Notes under the pieces: model-generated
Databases searched by the model: none
Seen by the model: the letters and a program-made list of their open reading frames with translations, nothing else
What the model was told of the DNA's origin: nothing
Shown here: positions 1 to 7,621 of the stretch, piece after piece
Layout of the letters: every line of letters starts with the position of its first letter
How positions within the stretch are numbered: position 1 is the first letter of the stretch
Source of the DNA: Rubritepida sp.
Lineage (GTDB): Bacteria > Pseudomonadota > Alphaproteobacteria > Acetobacterales > Acetobacteraceae
Assembly: GCA_014376425.1 (NCBI GenBank)
Contig: JACMRO010000086.1
Location: 1-27,714 of the forward strand
Direction: 5' to 3'
Length of the DNA stretch: 27,714 bases
Made by a program: the position numbers and the translations under genes

Positions 1-2
1 AC

Positions 3-1094
3 GCCGATCTGACGGAGGGCACCACCGTCATCGAGAAGACCGACGAGGTGACTGGCCTGACCAGCAAGGTGGTGGTGGACTACAAGCAGTCCGCCAAGGG
101 CGCCGATCTGCGGCCGAGGCTGCTGTTGAAGGACGACAAGGGCAACCTGCTCAAGCGGCCGACGGGCGGTGAGGCGGTGTATGCGCTGGGGCCCGACACG
201 GTGCTGACGGTGGATAGCGGCCAGCAGGTCGCCGCCGGCGACGTGATGGCGCGCCTGCCGCGTGAAAGCTCGAAGACGCGCGACATCACCGGTGGTTTGC
301 CGCGTGTGGCCGAGCTGTTCGAAGCGAGGCGCCCGAAGGACGCCGCGATCATCTCCGACATCGACGGCCGGGTGGAGTTTGGTAAGGACTACAAGGCCAA
401 GCGTCGCGTGGTGGTGAAGGCCGACCAGGTGGGCGAGGAGCCGCCTGTGGAGCGCGAATACCTGGTGCCGAAGGGCAAGCACGTGTCCGTTCAGGAGGGT
501 GACTACGTGAAGGCCGGCGACCCGCTGGTGGACGGCCCGCGCGTGCCACACGACATCCTGCGCGTGCTGGGTGTGGAGGCGTTGGCCAACTACCTGGTCG
601 AGGAAATCCAGGAGGTCTATCGCCTGCAGGGCGTGAAGATCAACGACAAGCACATCGAGGTGATCGTTCGCCAGATGCTGCAGAAGGTCGAGATCCTCGA
701 TGGTGGTGACACCACCTACCTGGTGGGCGAGACGGTGGACCGCATCGAGTGGGAGATCGAGAATGAGAAGCGGGTGAACGCCAAGGAGCGGCCGTCGCGG
801 GCCGAGCCGGTGCTGCAGGGCATCACCAAGGCCTCGCTGCAGACACTCAGCTTCATCTCGGCGGCGTCGTTCCAGGAGACGACGCGTGTGCTCACAGAGG
901 CGGCCACGGCCGGCAAGGTGGACAGCCTGATGGGTCTTAAGGAAAACGTGATCGTGGGCCGCCTGATCCCGGCGGGCACGGGCGCGGTGATGAACCGGCT
1001 GCGGGCGATTGCGGCGCAGCGGGATAAGGGCAGGCTGCCAGCGGCGGTGCCGGCCTTGGCGAATGCCAGCACGCCGGCTGCGGCGGCGGAGTAG
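3..1094 (+). CDS. rpoC: RNA polymerase beta' subunit, C-terminal part (5' end outside window)
   Basis: The reading frame is open from base 3, so this is the last 363 residues of a protein that is normally about 1,400 long. It forms the catalytic core of RNA polymerase together with beta. Visible beta' landmarks are RPRLLLKDDKGN followed by the barrel-sandwich hybrid segments (DSGQQVAAGDVMARLPRESS), the conserved segment TRDITGGLPRVAELFEARRP, and the C-terminal block ending LIPAGTG. This last part contributes to the jaw, trigger-loop-proximal and omega-contacting region. The tail after the conserved block (about 45 residues) is Ala-rich and poorly conserved, as is usual. It lies upstream of rpsL, as in most Proteobacteria, with a strong hairpin just after the TAG stop. 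Confidence 0.97.
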   Translation, partial: ADLTEGTTVIEKTDEVTGLTSKVVVDYKQSAKGADLRPRLLLKDDKGNLLKRPTGGEAVYALGPDTVLTVDSGQQVAAGDVMARLPRESSKTRDITGGLPRVAELFEARRPKDAAIISDIDGRVEFGKDYKAKRRVVVKADQVGEEPPVEREYLVPKGKHVSVQEGDYVKAGDPLVDGPRVPHDILRVLGVEALANYLVEEIQEVYRLQGVKINDKHIEVIVRQMLQKVEILDGGDTTYLVGETVDRIEWEIENEKRVNAKERPSRAEPVLQGITKASLQTLSFISAASFQETTRVLTEAATAGKVDSLMGLKENVIVGRLIPAGTGAVMNRLRAIAAQRDKGRLPAAVPALANASTPAAAAE

Positions 1095-1107
1095 TTTTGC
1101 GAAATTC

Positions 1108-1141
1108 GGGGGGTGCCTCGCTTGACTCTCAGGCACCCCCC
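1108..1141 (+). terminator. Strong hairpin after rpoC, candidate terminator
   Basis: A perfect 11-bp stem (GGGGGGTGCCT at 1108-1118 pairing with AGGCACCCCCC at 1131-1141) closes a 12-base loop, starting 13 bases after the rpoC stop. No T-run follows, so it is not a textbook intrinsic terminator. It may slow polymerase, protect the 3' end of the rpoC mRNA, or act with Rho. The loop contains the TTGACT of a candidate promoter. Confidence 0.6.
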
Positions 1142-1150
1142 GACTAATGA
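1122..1150 (+). promoter_or_regulatory. Candidate sigma-70-type promoter for rpsL operon
   Basis: TTGACT (1122-1127) is followed by exactly 17 bases and then TAATGA (1145-1150). The -35 is five of six to consensus. The -10 is weak; an alternative ACTAAT at 1143-1148 is closer to TATAAT but leaves only 15 bases of spacer. The same pattern, TTGACT-N17-TAGTGC, precedes rpsM. Transcription from here would leave a leader of roughly 170 bases before rpsL. Assignment rests on motif and position only. Confidence 0.4.
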
Positions 1151-1183
1151 CCGGGTCCTGGCCAGGGCGTTGCCGAAGGGCAT

Positions 1184-1297
1184 CCGGTCTGGGGTTTGTA
1201 TCAATCGCTGCGTTTTCGGTGCCGCTTCCATTCCGGGGGCTTAGACCGGGAACGGGTCGAACCACCCCGCAGGGCGTGCCAAGGCATGCTTCGCGGG
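1184..1297 (+). promoter_or_regulatory. Structured leader of rpsL mRNA
   Basis: The gap between rpoC and rpsL is 234 bases and holds no gene. Two foldable elements are visible: a 7-bp long-range stem (CCGGTCT at 1184-1190 with AGACCGG at 1243-1249), and a hairpin with CCCGC at 1266-1270 pairing GCGGG at 1293-1297, enclosing an inner GCGTGC/GCATGC stem. The ribosome binding site (AAAGGGG just before the ATG) lies outside these stems. Known str operons are autoregulated by S7, but at an rpsL-rpsG intercistronic site in E. coli, so a role here is only a guess. Confidence 0.3.
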
Positions 1298-1328
1298 ATT
1301 TCGGCTTTATGGAGACCAAAGGGGCGTC

Positions 1329-1700
1329 ATGCCGACGATCAACCAGCTCATCGCGCAAGGGCGCGAGCCGCAGCGCAGCCGCAACACGGTGCCGGCCCTT
1401 CAGGGTTGCCCGCAGAAGCGCGGCGTCTGCACCCGCGTCTACACGACCACCCCGAAGAAGCCGAACTCGGCGCTTCGCAAGGTGGCTAAGGTGCGCCTGA
1501 CCAATGGCTTCGAGGTGGTGAGCTATATCCCTGGCGAGGGCCACAATCTGCAGGAACATTCGGTGGTGCTCATCCGTGGCGGCCGCGTGAAGGATCTGCC
1601 TGGCGTGCGGTACCATATTTTGCGCGGCGTGCTGGACACGCAGGGTTTGCCGAAGCGTCGTAAGCGCAGGTCGCTCTATGGCGCGAAGCGGCCGAAGTAG
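1329..1700 (+). CDS. rpsL: 30S ribosomal protein S12
   Basis: 123 residues, the normal length. S12 sits at the decoding centre of the small subunit and helps monitor codon-anticodon pairing. The sequence matches the family throughout: PTINQLIAQGR at the start, TPKKPNSALRKV at 41-52, and GGRVKDLPGVRYH near 84-96. Lys43 and Lys88, where streptomycin-resistance substitutions arise, are both wild type, as is Pro91. The ATG has an AAAGGGG Shine-Dalgarno eight bases upstream region. It is the first gene of the str group, with rpsG 12 bases downstream. Confidence 0.98.
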   Translation: MPTINQLIAQGREPQRSRNTVPALQGCPQKRGVCTRVYTTTPKKPNSALRKVAKVRLTNGFEVVSYIPGEGHNLQEHSVVLIRGGRVKDLPGVRYHILRGVLDTQGLPKRRKRRSLYGAKRPK

Positions 1701-1712
1701 GGAGAAGCAGAG

Positions 1713-2189
1713 ATGTCCCGTCGTCACCGTGCCGAGAAGCGTGAAGTTTTGCCTGACCCAAAGTTCGGCGACATTGTATTGAGCCGTTTCATGAACGTGC
1801 TGATGTATGACGGTAAGAAAAGCACCGCCGAGGGAATTGTCTACGCTGCGATGGATACGCTGAAGAAGCGGATGGGTCAGAACGGCGATCCTTTGCGTGT
1901 CTTCCACGAGGCGATGGATAATGTGAAGCCGGCAGTTGAGGTGCGCTCTCGTCGTGTTGGTGGTGCTACGTATCAGGTGCCCGTCGAGGTTAGGCCAGAG
2001 CGGCGCCAGGCGTTGGCTATTCGCTGGCTTATCGACAGCGCGCGCAAGCGTGGCGAGAACACCATGGAGGAGCGCCTCAGCGCAGAGCTGATGGATGCTG
2101 CTAACAACCGCGGCACTGCCGTGAAGAAGCGCGAAGACACCCACCGGATGGCGGAGGCGAATAAAGCCTTCAGCCATTACCGCTGGTAA
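1713..2189 (+). CDS. rpsG: 30S ribosomal protein S7
   Basis: 158 residues, about the usual 156. S7 nucleates assembly of the 16S rRNA 3' domain (the head) and contacts E-site tRNA. Recognised by MSRRHRAEKREVLPDPKFGD at the start, the MNVLMYDGKKSTAE block, the KPAVEVRSRRVGGATYQVP rRNA-binding loop and the C-terminal DTHRMAEANKAFSHYRW. An AGGGAGAAG ribosome binding site lies before the ATG. In most bacteria fusA follows. Here tuf starts only 28 bases after the S7 stop. Confidence 0.98.
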   Translation: MSRRHRAEKREVLPDPKFGDIVLSRFMNVLMYDGKKSTAEGIVYAAMDTLKKRMGQNGDPLRVFHEAMDNVKPAVEVRSRRVGGATYQVPVEVRPERRQALAIRWLIDSARKRGENTMEERLSAELMDAANNRGTAVKKREDTHRMAEANKAFSHYRW

Positions 2190-2217
2190 CCCCACTCAGA
2201 GCTGACGGAATCCTAAG

Positions 2218-3405
2218 ATGGCCAAGGCGAAATTCGAGCGGAACAAGCCGCACTGCAACATCGGCACCATCGGTCACGTCGACCATGGAAAGACGTCGTT
2301 GACGGCTGCGATCACGAAGGTCCTGGCCAAGTCCGGCGGTGCGACGTTTACGGCGTATGACCAGATCGACAAGGCTCCCGAGGAGCGCGCCCGCGGCATC
2401 ACAATCTCCACCGCGCATGTGGAATACGAGACCGCAAACCGTCACTACGCGCATGTCGATTGCCCCGGCCACGCCGACTACGTGAAGAACATGATCACTG
2501 GCGCGGCGCAGATGGATGGCGCGATCTTGGTGGTCTCGGCCGCCGATGGCCCGATGCCGCAGACCCGTGAGCATATTCTGCTTGCTCGGCAGGTCGGCGT
2601 GCCGGCGCTGGTCGTGTTTCTGAACAAGATGGACCTGGCCGACCCTGACCTGGTGGAGCTGGTGGAGATGGAGGTGCGTGAGCTGCTCAGCGCCTACAAG
2701 TATCCCGGCGACGACATTCCTGTGGTGAAGGGCTCGGCCGTGGCTGCGCTCGAGGATAAGACACCTGAGATTGGTGAGAACGCGATCTTGGAGCTGATGA
2801 AGGCGGTGGACGAGTTCATTCCGCAACCGGTTCGCGCGTTGGATCGTCCGTTCCTGATGCCGGTGGAGGATGTGTTCAGCATTTCCGGCCGTGGAACGGT
2901 GGTGACGGGACGGGTCGAGCGTGGGATCGTGAAGGTGGGCGAGGAGGTCGAGATCGTTGGCCTGAAGGATACCGTGAAGACAACGGTCACCGGAGTAGAG
3001 ATGTTCCGCAAGCTGTTGGATAGCGGTCAGGCGGGCGACAACATTGGTGCGCTCCTGCGCGGTACGAAGCGCGAGGATGTCGAGCGTGGTCAGGTTCTGG
3101 CAGCGCCGAACTCGATCAAGCCGCACGCCAAGTTCAAAGCTGAAGCCTATGTGCTTACGAAGGAGGAGGGTGGCCGCCATACGCCGTTCTTTACCAACTA
3201 CCGGCCCCAGTTCTACTTCCGCACGACGGATGTGACCGGCGTGGTCACGCTGCCGGAGGGTGTTGAGATGGTGATGCCTGGGGACAACGTGAGCATGGAC
3301 GTGACGCTGATCGCGCCGATCGCGATGGATGAGGGGCTGCGGTTCGCGATCCGCGAAGGTGGCCGGACGGTGGGTGCAGGCGTCGTCGCCAGTATTTCGG
3401 CCTGA
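2218..3405 (+). CDS. tuf: Elongation factor Tu
   Basis: 395 residues, full length. EF-Tu is a GTPase that delivers aminoacyl-tRNA to the ribosomal A site. The P-loop GHVDHGKT is at 19-26, switch I carries RGITI at 59-63, the G3 motif DCPGH is at 81-85 (with the catalytic His85), and the G4 motif NKMD is at 136-139. Domain 2 (LMPVEDVFSISGRGTVVTGR) and domain 3 (GGRHTPFF...YRPQFYFRTTDVTG) are complete. It directly follows rpsG, with fusA missing between them, and rpsJ begins 8 bases later, so the str and S10 groups are joined. A second tuf copy, common in Proteobacteria, cannot be judged from this window. Confidence 0.98.
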   Translation: MAKAKFERNKPHCNIGTIGHVDHGKTSLTAAITKVLAKSGGATFTAYDQIDKAPEERARGITISTAHVEYETANRHYAHVDCPGHADYVKNMITGAAQMDGAILVVSAADGPMPQTREHILLARQVGVPALVVFLNKMDLADPDLVELVEMEVRELLSAYKYPGDDIPVVKGSAVAALEDKTPEIGENAILELMKAVDEFIPQPVRALDRPFLMPVEDVFSISGRGTVVTGRVERGIVKVGEEVEIVGLKDTVKTTVTGVEMFRKLLDSGQAGDNIGALLRGTKREDVERGQVLAAPNSIKPHAKFKAEAYVLTKEEGGRHTPFFTNYRPQFYFRTTDVTGVVTLPEGVEMVMPGDNVSMDVTLIAPIAMDEGLRFAIREGGRTVGAGVVASISA

Positions 3406-3413
3406 GCAGACCT

Positions 3414-3722
3414 ATGGACAGTCAGAATATTCGCATTCGCCTCAAGGCGTTTGACCATCGTGTGCTGGATGGCAGCACAAAGGAAATCGTGCAGACCGCA
3501 AAGCGAACCGGGGCTCAAGTGCGCGGGCCAATCCCGTTGCCGACGCGGATTGAACGTTTCACCGTGAACCGTTCGCCGCATGTGGATAAGAAAAGTCGTG
3601 AGCAGTTCGAGATTCGAACCCATCGTCGGCTTCTCGACATTGTCGACCCCACCCCGCAGACTGTGGACGCGCTGATGAAGCTCGACCTGGCCAGTGGCGT
3701 GGAAGTCGAGATCAAGATCTAG
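3414..3722 (+). CDS. rpsJ: 30S ribosomal protein S10
   Basis: 102 residues, full length. S10 is part of the 30S head and, as NusE, of the antitermination complex with NusB. Family signatures are QNIRIRLKAFDHRVLD near the N-terminus, GPIPLPTRIERFTVNRSPHVDKKSREQFEIRTHRRL in the middle (the hairpin loop that reaches into the ribosome), and LDLASGVEVEIKI at the end. It heads the S10 group but has no promoter-sized gap upstream, so it is probably transcribed with tuf. rplC starts 14 bases after its stop. Confidence 0.98.
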   Translation: MDSQNIRIRLKAFDHRVLDGSTKEIVQTAKRTGAQVRGPIPLPTRIERFTVNRSPHVDKKSREQFEIRTHRRLLDIVDPTPQTVDALMKLDLASGVEVEIKI

Positions 3723-3736
3723 AGGGCGTCTTCACT

Positions 3737-4456
3737 ATGGCTTCGATCAATATGGCCAAGACTGGCCGCACCGGGCTGGTCGCCCGCAAGCTGGGTATGT
3801 CCCGTTTGTTTCACGACGATGGGACCACGGTGCCCGTCACCGTCTTGCATTTGGATGATGTGCGGGTAATCGCCCAGCGCACAACTGATAAGGATGGATA
3901 CGAGGCCGTTCAGCTTGGGATTGGTTCTGCCAAGGCGAAGAACGTGACCCGCGCCAACAAAGGTCACTTCGCCAAGGCGGGGACTGAGGCGCCGCGAAAG
4001 GTAGTTGAATTTCGCGTTGGCGCCGATGCTACGTTGGATCCAGGCACCAGGCTTGAGGTCAGCCACTTTGTGACGGGGCAGAAAGTGGACGTTAGTGGCA
4101 TGAGTCGGGGCAAGGGCTTCGCTGGCGTTATGAAGCGCTGGAATTTTGCGGGGCTTGAGGCCTCGCATGGTGTGTCCGTTTCGCATCGGTCGCATGGTTC
4201 GACCGGTAACCGGCAAGACCCTGGCAAGACATTTAAAAATAAGAAGATGGCCGGTAATCTGGGTTATGAGCGGATCACGACGCAGAATCTGACTGTCGCG
4301 GGTGTGGATGTGGAGCGCGGCCTGTTGTTGATTAAGGGCTGCATTCCCGGAGGGAAGAATGGTTACGTGATGGTTCGCGATGCTGTAAAGCGGGCGCGAC
4401 ACGCCGATGCGCCTTTCCCGGCCGGTGTTTCACCCACCGTCGCGGCCGCGGGCTGA
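3737..4456 (+). CDS. rplC: 50S ribosomal protein L3
   Basis: 239 residues. L3 binds near the 3' end of 23S rRNA, initiates 50S assembly and extends a loop towards the peptidyl-transferase centre. Recognised by RTGLVARKLGMSRLF near residue 10, VSGMSRGKGFAGVMKRW, SHGVSVSHRSHGSTGNRQDPGK and FKNKKMAGNLG. The family's conserved Gln (a methylation target of PrmB in E. coli) is in the NRQDPG stretch. The C-terminus carries about 25 extra, Ala/Pro-rich residues beyond the conserved core, which is common in alphaproteobacteria. A second Met at residue 6 is a possible alternative start. Confidence 0.97.
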   Translation: MASINMAKTGRTGLVARKLGMSRLFHDDGTTVPVTVLHLDDVRVIAQRTTDKDGYEAVQLGIGSAKAKNVTRANKGHFAKAGTEAPRKVVEFRVGADATLDPGTRLEVSHFVTGQKVDVSGMSRGKGFAGVMKRWNFAGLEASHGVSVSHRSHGSTGNRQDPGKTFKNKKMAGNLGYERITTQNLTVAGVDVERGLLLIKGCIPGGKNGYVMVRDAVKRARHADAPFPAGVSPTVAAAG

Positions 4457-4466
4457 GGATTGATCT

Positions 4467-5081
4467 ATGCAAGTTAAAGTCATTTCTCTGGACAATGCCG
4501 AGGTCGGCGAGCTCGAGCTGCCGGATGAGTTCTTCGGCGCCGCACCGCGGCCTGACATCATGGCGCGCGTAGTCCATTGGCAGCTCGCCAAGCGGCGTGC
4601 GGGTACGCATAAGGTGAAAGGCATGGGGGAGGTGTCCGGCACTACCCGCAAGCCTTATCGGCAGAAGGGTACGGGCAATGCGCGTCAAGGCTCGCTGCGA
4701 GCGCCGCAGTTTCGCAAGGGTGGTATCGTGCATGGGCCGGTGGTACGCGACCACGGCTATTCGCTGAACAAGAAGGTACGGCGCCTTGGTCTAATTTCGG
4801 CACTGAGCCAGAAGGCTGCCGAGGGTAAGCTGGTGATTTTGGATGCGGCACCTGCCGAGGCCAAGACAGCGATAATGGCGAAAAAGGTGAAGGCGCTCGG
4901 TTGGAAGTCTGCTTTGGTGGTTGATGTGACAGTGGATGCAGGTTTCGACCGCGCCTTTCGTAATATCCCCTACATGCAGGCGATGCCAACGATAGGCGCA
5001 AATGTCTACGACATCATGAAGCACGACGTCCTCGCGGTCACTCGCGCCGGCGTTGAGGCCTTGAAGGAGCGTCTGGCATGA
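4467..5081 (+). CDS. rplD: 50S ribosomal protein L4
   Basis: 204 residues, full length. L4 lines the peptide exit tunnel through its extended loop and in E. coli also represses the S10 operon. The loop is visible as GTRKPYRQKGTGNARQGSLR-like sequence (written here GTTRKPYRQKGTGNARQGS), followed by RKGGIVHGPVVRDHGYSLNKKVRRL. The tunnel loop shows no insertion. The last codon overlaps rplW by four bases (ATGA), which suggests coupled translation. Confidence 0.97.
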   Translation: MQVKVISLDNAEVGELELPDEFFGAAPRPDIMARVVHWQLAKRRAGTHKVKGMGEVSGTTRKPYRQKGTGNARQGSLRAPQFRKGGIVHGPVVRDHGYSLNKKVRRLGLISALSQKAAEGKLVILDAAPAEAKTAIMAKKVKALGWKSALVVDVTVDAGFDRAFRNIPYMQAMPTIGANVYDIMKHDVLAVTRAGVEALKERLA

Positions 5082-5413
5082 GCGCTTCTATTTCCAAGCC
5101 GAAAGCCGCGCCTCGGATTTCGAAGGAAAAAATGTACCAGACTATTCTGTCGCCGCTTGTGACTGAGAAGGCGACGGCGCTTTCTGAAAAAAGTCAGGTT
5201 GTGTTCAAGGTCCCGTTGACGGCGACCAAGCCGGACATCAAGCAGGCTGTTGAAGGTTTGTTTGGTGTTACTGTGCGCGCGGTGAACACTATCGTGGTTA
5301 AGGGTAAGACGAAGCGGTTCAAGGGTCGTCCTGGAATTCGTTCGGACTGGAAGAAGGCCATGGTCACTCTGGCTGATGGTCAGAGCATTGATTTGACGAC
5401 GGGACTTTCGTAA
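5078..5413 (+). CDS. rplW: 50S ribosomal protein L23
   Basis: 111 residues, slightly longer than the typical 95-100 because of a basic N-terminal lead (KPKAAPRISKEKM). L23 lies at the tunnel exit and docks trigger factor and SRP. Diagnostic segments are ILSPLVTEKATALSE and the later VRAVNTIVVKGKTKRFKGRPG. A downstream Met at residue 19 (MYQTILSPLVTEK) would give a protein nearer family length. The upstream ATG is preferred because it forms the ATGA overlap with rplD. Confidence 0.96.
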   Translation: MSASISKPKAAPRISKEKMYQTILSPLVTEKATALSEKSQVVFKVPLTATKPDIKQAVEGLFGVTVRAVNTIVVKGKTKRFKGRPGIRSDWKKAMVTLADGQSIDLTTGLS

Positions 5414-5417
5414 TCCG

Positions 5418-6251
5418 ATGGCATTGAAGAATTTCAATCCGGTCACGCCTAGCCTTCGCGGCACGGTTTTGATCGATCGCTCGGAACTCTGGAAGGGCAA
5501 GCCCGTAAAGGGTTTGACCGAGGGGCAGCATAGCCATGGTGGCCGTAACAATCACGGCCGGATCGTGGTGCGGTTCCGTGGGGGTGGGCACAAGCAATCG
5601 TATCGGATCATCGACTTCAAGCGCCGCAAGTTTGACGTGCCGGGTACGGTCGAGCGATTGGAATACGATCCGAACCGGACTGCTTTCATAGCGTTGATCA
5701 AGTATTCCGATGGTGAGCTTGCCTACATTGTTGCTCCGGCGCGGATCAAGGTGGGCGATACGGTGATCGCGTCGCAGAAGGCGGACATCAAGCCTGGTAA
5801 TGCGATGCCGCTGGGAAATATCCCGGTTGGTACGATCATCCACAATATTGAGCTCAAGCCAGGTGCTGGTGCGAAGATGGTGCGCTCGGCGGGCACCTTT
5901 GGTCAGCTGGTCGGCAAAGACACCGGCTATGCGCAGGTCAAACTGCAGTCTGGCGAAGTGCGCGTTGTACGCGCCGAATGCATGGCGACGATTGGTGCGG
6001 TGTCCAATCCGGACAATAGCAACCAGGAAATCGGCAAAGCCGGCCGCATGCGGTGGATGGGCTTCAGGCCTCACAACCGTGGCGTCGTGATGAACCCGGT
6101 GGACCACCCTCATGGTGGCGGCGAGGGCCGTACCTCGGGTGGCCGCCATCCCGTGACTCCGTGGGGCAAGCCCACCAAGGGTTATAAGACACGTAACAAC
6201 AAGCGGACCGATGGCGCTATTGTGCGCCGCCGCAACGCGACGAAGGGCTAA
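5418..6251 (+). CDS. rplB: 50S ribosomal protein L2
   Basis: 277 residues, full length. L2 is needed for subunit association and for an active peptidyl-transferase centre. The N-terminal half carries the OB-fold segments (GGRNNHGRIVVRFRGGGHK, RIIDFKRRKFDVPG). The C-terminal half has the strongly conserved NPVDHPHGGGEGRTSGGRHP, including the His long implicated in peptide bond formation, and ends in a basic KGYKTRNNKRTD tail. It follows rplW by four bases and precedes rpsS by three. Confidence 0.98.
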   Translation: MALKNFNPVTPSLRGTVLIDRSELWKGKPVKGLTEGQHSHGGRNNHGRIVVRFRGGGHKQSYRIIDFKRRKFDVPGTVERLEYDPNRTAFIALIKYSDGELAYIVAPARIKVGDTVIASQKADIKPGNAMPLGNIPVGTIIHNIELKPGAGAKMVRSAGTFGQLVGKDTGYAQVKLQSGEVRVVRAECMATIGAVSNPDNSNQEIGKAGRMRWMGFRPHNRGVVMNPVDHPHGGGEGRTSGGRHPVTPWGKPTKGYKTRNNKRTDGAIVRRRNATKG

Positions 6252-6254
6252 TCA

Positions 6255-6533
6255 ATGCCGCGCAGCGTATGGAAAGGTCCGTTTGTGGACGGTTACCTCC
6301 TCGCCAAGGCGGATGCTGCTCGTGCATCCACCCGCAACGAAGTCATCAAGATATGGTCGCGCCGCAGCACTATCCTGCCCCAGTTTGTGGGCCTGGTGTT
6401 TGGCGTTTATAATGGGCGGAAGTTCCTCCCTGTGCAGGTCAGCGAGAACATGGTTGGTCACAAGTTTGGTGAGTTCTCACCGACGCGGACTTTTACCGGC
6501 CACTCGTCTGACAAGAAGGCGAAGCGCGGCTAG
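6255..6533 (+). CDS. rpsS: 30S ribosomal protein S19
   Basis: 92 residues, full length. S19 forms a complex with S13 in the 30S head and contacts A-site tRNA. The family signature runs from PRSVWKGPFVDGYLL through IKIWSRRSTILPQFVGL to VSENMVGHKFGEFSPTRTF and GHSSDKKAKRG. The spacing of three bases after rplB and two before rplV fits the standard S10 operon. Confidence 0.98.
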   Translation: MPRSVWKGPFVDGYLLAKADAARASTRNEVIKIWSRRSTILPQFVGLVFGVYNGRKFLPVQVSENMVGHKFGEFSPTRTFTGHSSDKKAKRG

Positions 6534-6535
6534 TC

Positions 6536-6937
6536 ATGAGCAAACCCAAGCACCCCCGCACGGTCGCCGAGACCGAGGCTCTGGCCATCACCTACAACAT
6601 TCGGGTCAGCCCTCGAAAATTGAATTTGGTTGCGCAGATGATTCGTGGCGCCAAGGCGCAAGATGCTGTCGCGCAGTTGACTTTCAGCAAGCGCCGCATC
6701 GCCGTGACGGTTCGCAAGACGCTACAGAGCGCCATTGCAAACGCTGAGAATAATCATCAGCTCGACGTTGATCGTTTGGTAGTGAGCCGGGCTGAGGTTG
6801 GTCGCGCCCAGGTTATGAAACGCTTCATGGCTCGTGGTCGCGGTAAGGCTGCACAGGTCGAGAAGTGGTTCAGCCATTTGAAGATTGTGGTGGCCGAAAA
6901 GGTCATCACCCAGGAAACGCAGAAAGAAGCCGCGTAA
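6536..6937 (+). CDS. rplV: 50S ribosomal protein L22
   Basis: 133 residues, somewhat longer than E. coli L22 (110). L22 lines the exit tunnel opposite L4; its beta-hairpin is the site of some macrolide-resistance changes. Recognised by NIRVSPRKLNLVAQMIRG, the VRKTLQSAIANAENNHQLD block, and the hairpin around VMKRFMARGRGKAAQVEK. The tip sequence looks intact, with no insertion or deletion visible. The N-terminal 18 residues before the conserved core and a short C-terminal tail account for the extra length. Confidence 0.97.
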   Translation: MSKPKHPRTVAETEALAITYNIRVSPRKLNLVAQMIRGAKAQDAVAQLTFSKRRIAVTVRKTLQSAIANAENNHQLDVDRLVVSRAEVGRAQVMKRFMARGRGKAAQVEKWFSHLKIVVAEKVITQETQKEAA

Positions 6938-6938
6938 C

Positions 6939-7616
6939 ATGGGTCATAAAGTTAATCCGATCGGGCTGCGGCTCGGCATCAATCGTACTTGGGACAGCCG
7001 TTGGTTCGCGGGTAGCGACTATGCGAAGTTGCTACATTCCGATGTGAAGCTGCGCGAAGCTCTGAAGGAGCGCCTAAAGGGTGCAGGCGTGGCGAAGGTG
7101 GTGATCGAAAGGCCGGCGAAGAAGCCGCGAGTCACTATTCACGCGGCGCGCCCTGGTGTCGTAATTGGCAAGAAGGGCGCCGACATTGAGGTGCTGCGCA
7201 AGGATATGGCGAAGCTCGCCGGAGCCGAGGTTGCACTGAATATTCTTGAGATCCGCAAGCCGGAGTTGGATGCGACCCTAGTGGCCGACAGCATCGCGCA
7301 GCAGCTCGAGCGCCGCGTTGCCTTCCGGCGTGCAATGAAACGCGCCGTGCAGTCTGCCATGCGTCTCGGCGCTGGCGGCATTCGTATTAATTGTTCCGGC
7401 CGTCTAGGCGGGGCAGAAATTGCGCGCATGGAGTGGTATCGTGAGGGCCGCGTGCCGTTGCACACCCTGCGTGCCGACATTGATTATGGCGTCGCTACGG
7501 CGAAGACCACCTATGGCACTTGCGGTGTTAAGGTCTGGATTTTCAAGGGCGAGATCATGGCTCATGACCCGTCAGCGCAGGACAAACGCGCCGCCGAACA
7601 AGCGCCCCAGAGGTAA
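6939..7616 (+). CDS. rpsC: 30S ribosomal protein S3
   Basis: 225 residues. S3 sits at the mRNA entry channel and helps unwind structured mRNA. The start is the ATG at 6939 (MGHKVNPIGLRLGINRTWDS), one base after the rplV stop. The frame is open further upstream but inside rplV. The KH domain is visible as VTIHAARPGVVIGKKGADIE, and the C-terminal domain as GGIRINCSGRLGGAEIAR and TYGTCGVKVWIFKGE. The usual C-terminal tail is short and charged. Confidence 0.98.
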   Translation: MGHKVNPIGLRLGINRTWDSRWFAGSDYAKLLHSDVKLREALKERLKGAGVAKVVIERPAKKPRVTIHAARPGVVIGKKGADIEVLRKDMAKLAGAEVALNILEIRKPELDATLVADSIAQQLERRVAFRRAMKRAVQSAMRLGAGGIRINCSGRLGGAEIARMEWYREGRVPLHTLRADIDYGVATAKTTYGTCGVKVWIFKGEIMAHDPSAQDKRAAEQAPQR

Positions 7617-7621
7617 GTGAG

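Noticed and set aside
2170..3180. Long minus-strand open frame opposite tuf (336 codons)
   Set aside because: It is the antisense of an unmistakable EF-Tu gene; the translation is His/Arg/Leu-rich with no domain and reflects the codon bias of tuf.
5364..6149. Minus-strand open frame opposite rplB (261 codons), with similar ones opposite rplC and rpoA
   Set aside because: These mirror real ribosomal genes, have no ribosome binding site or conserved motif, and their composition is that of a reversed GC-rich gene.
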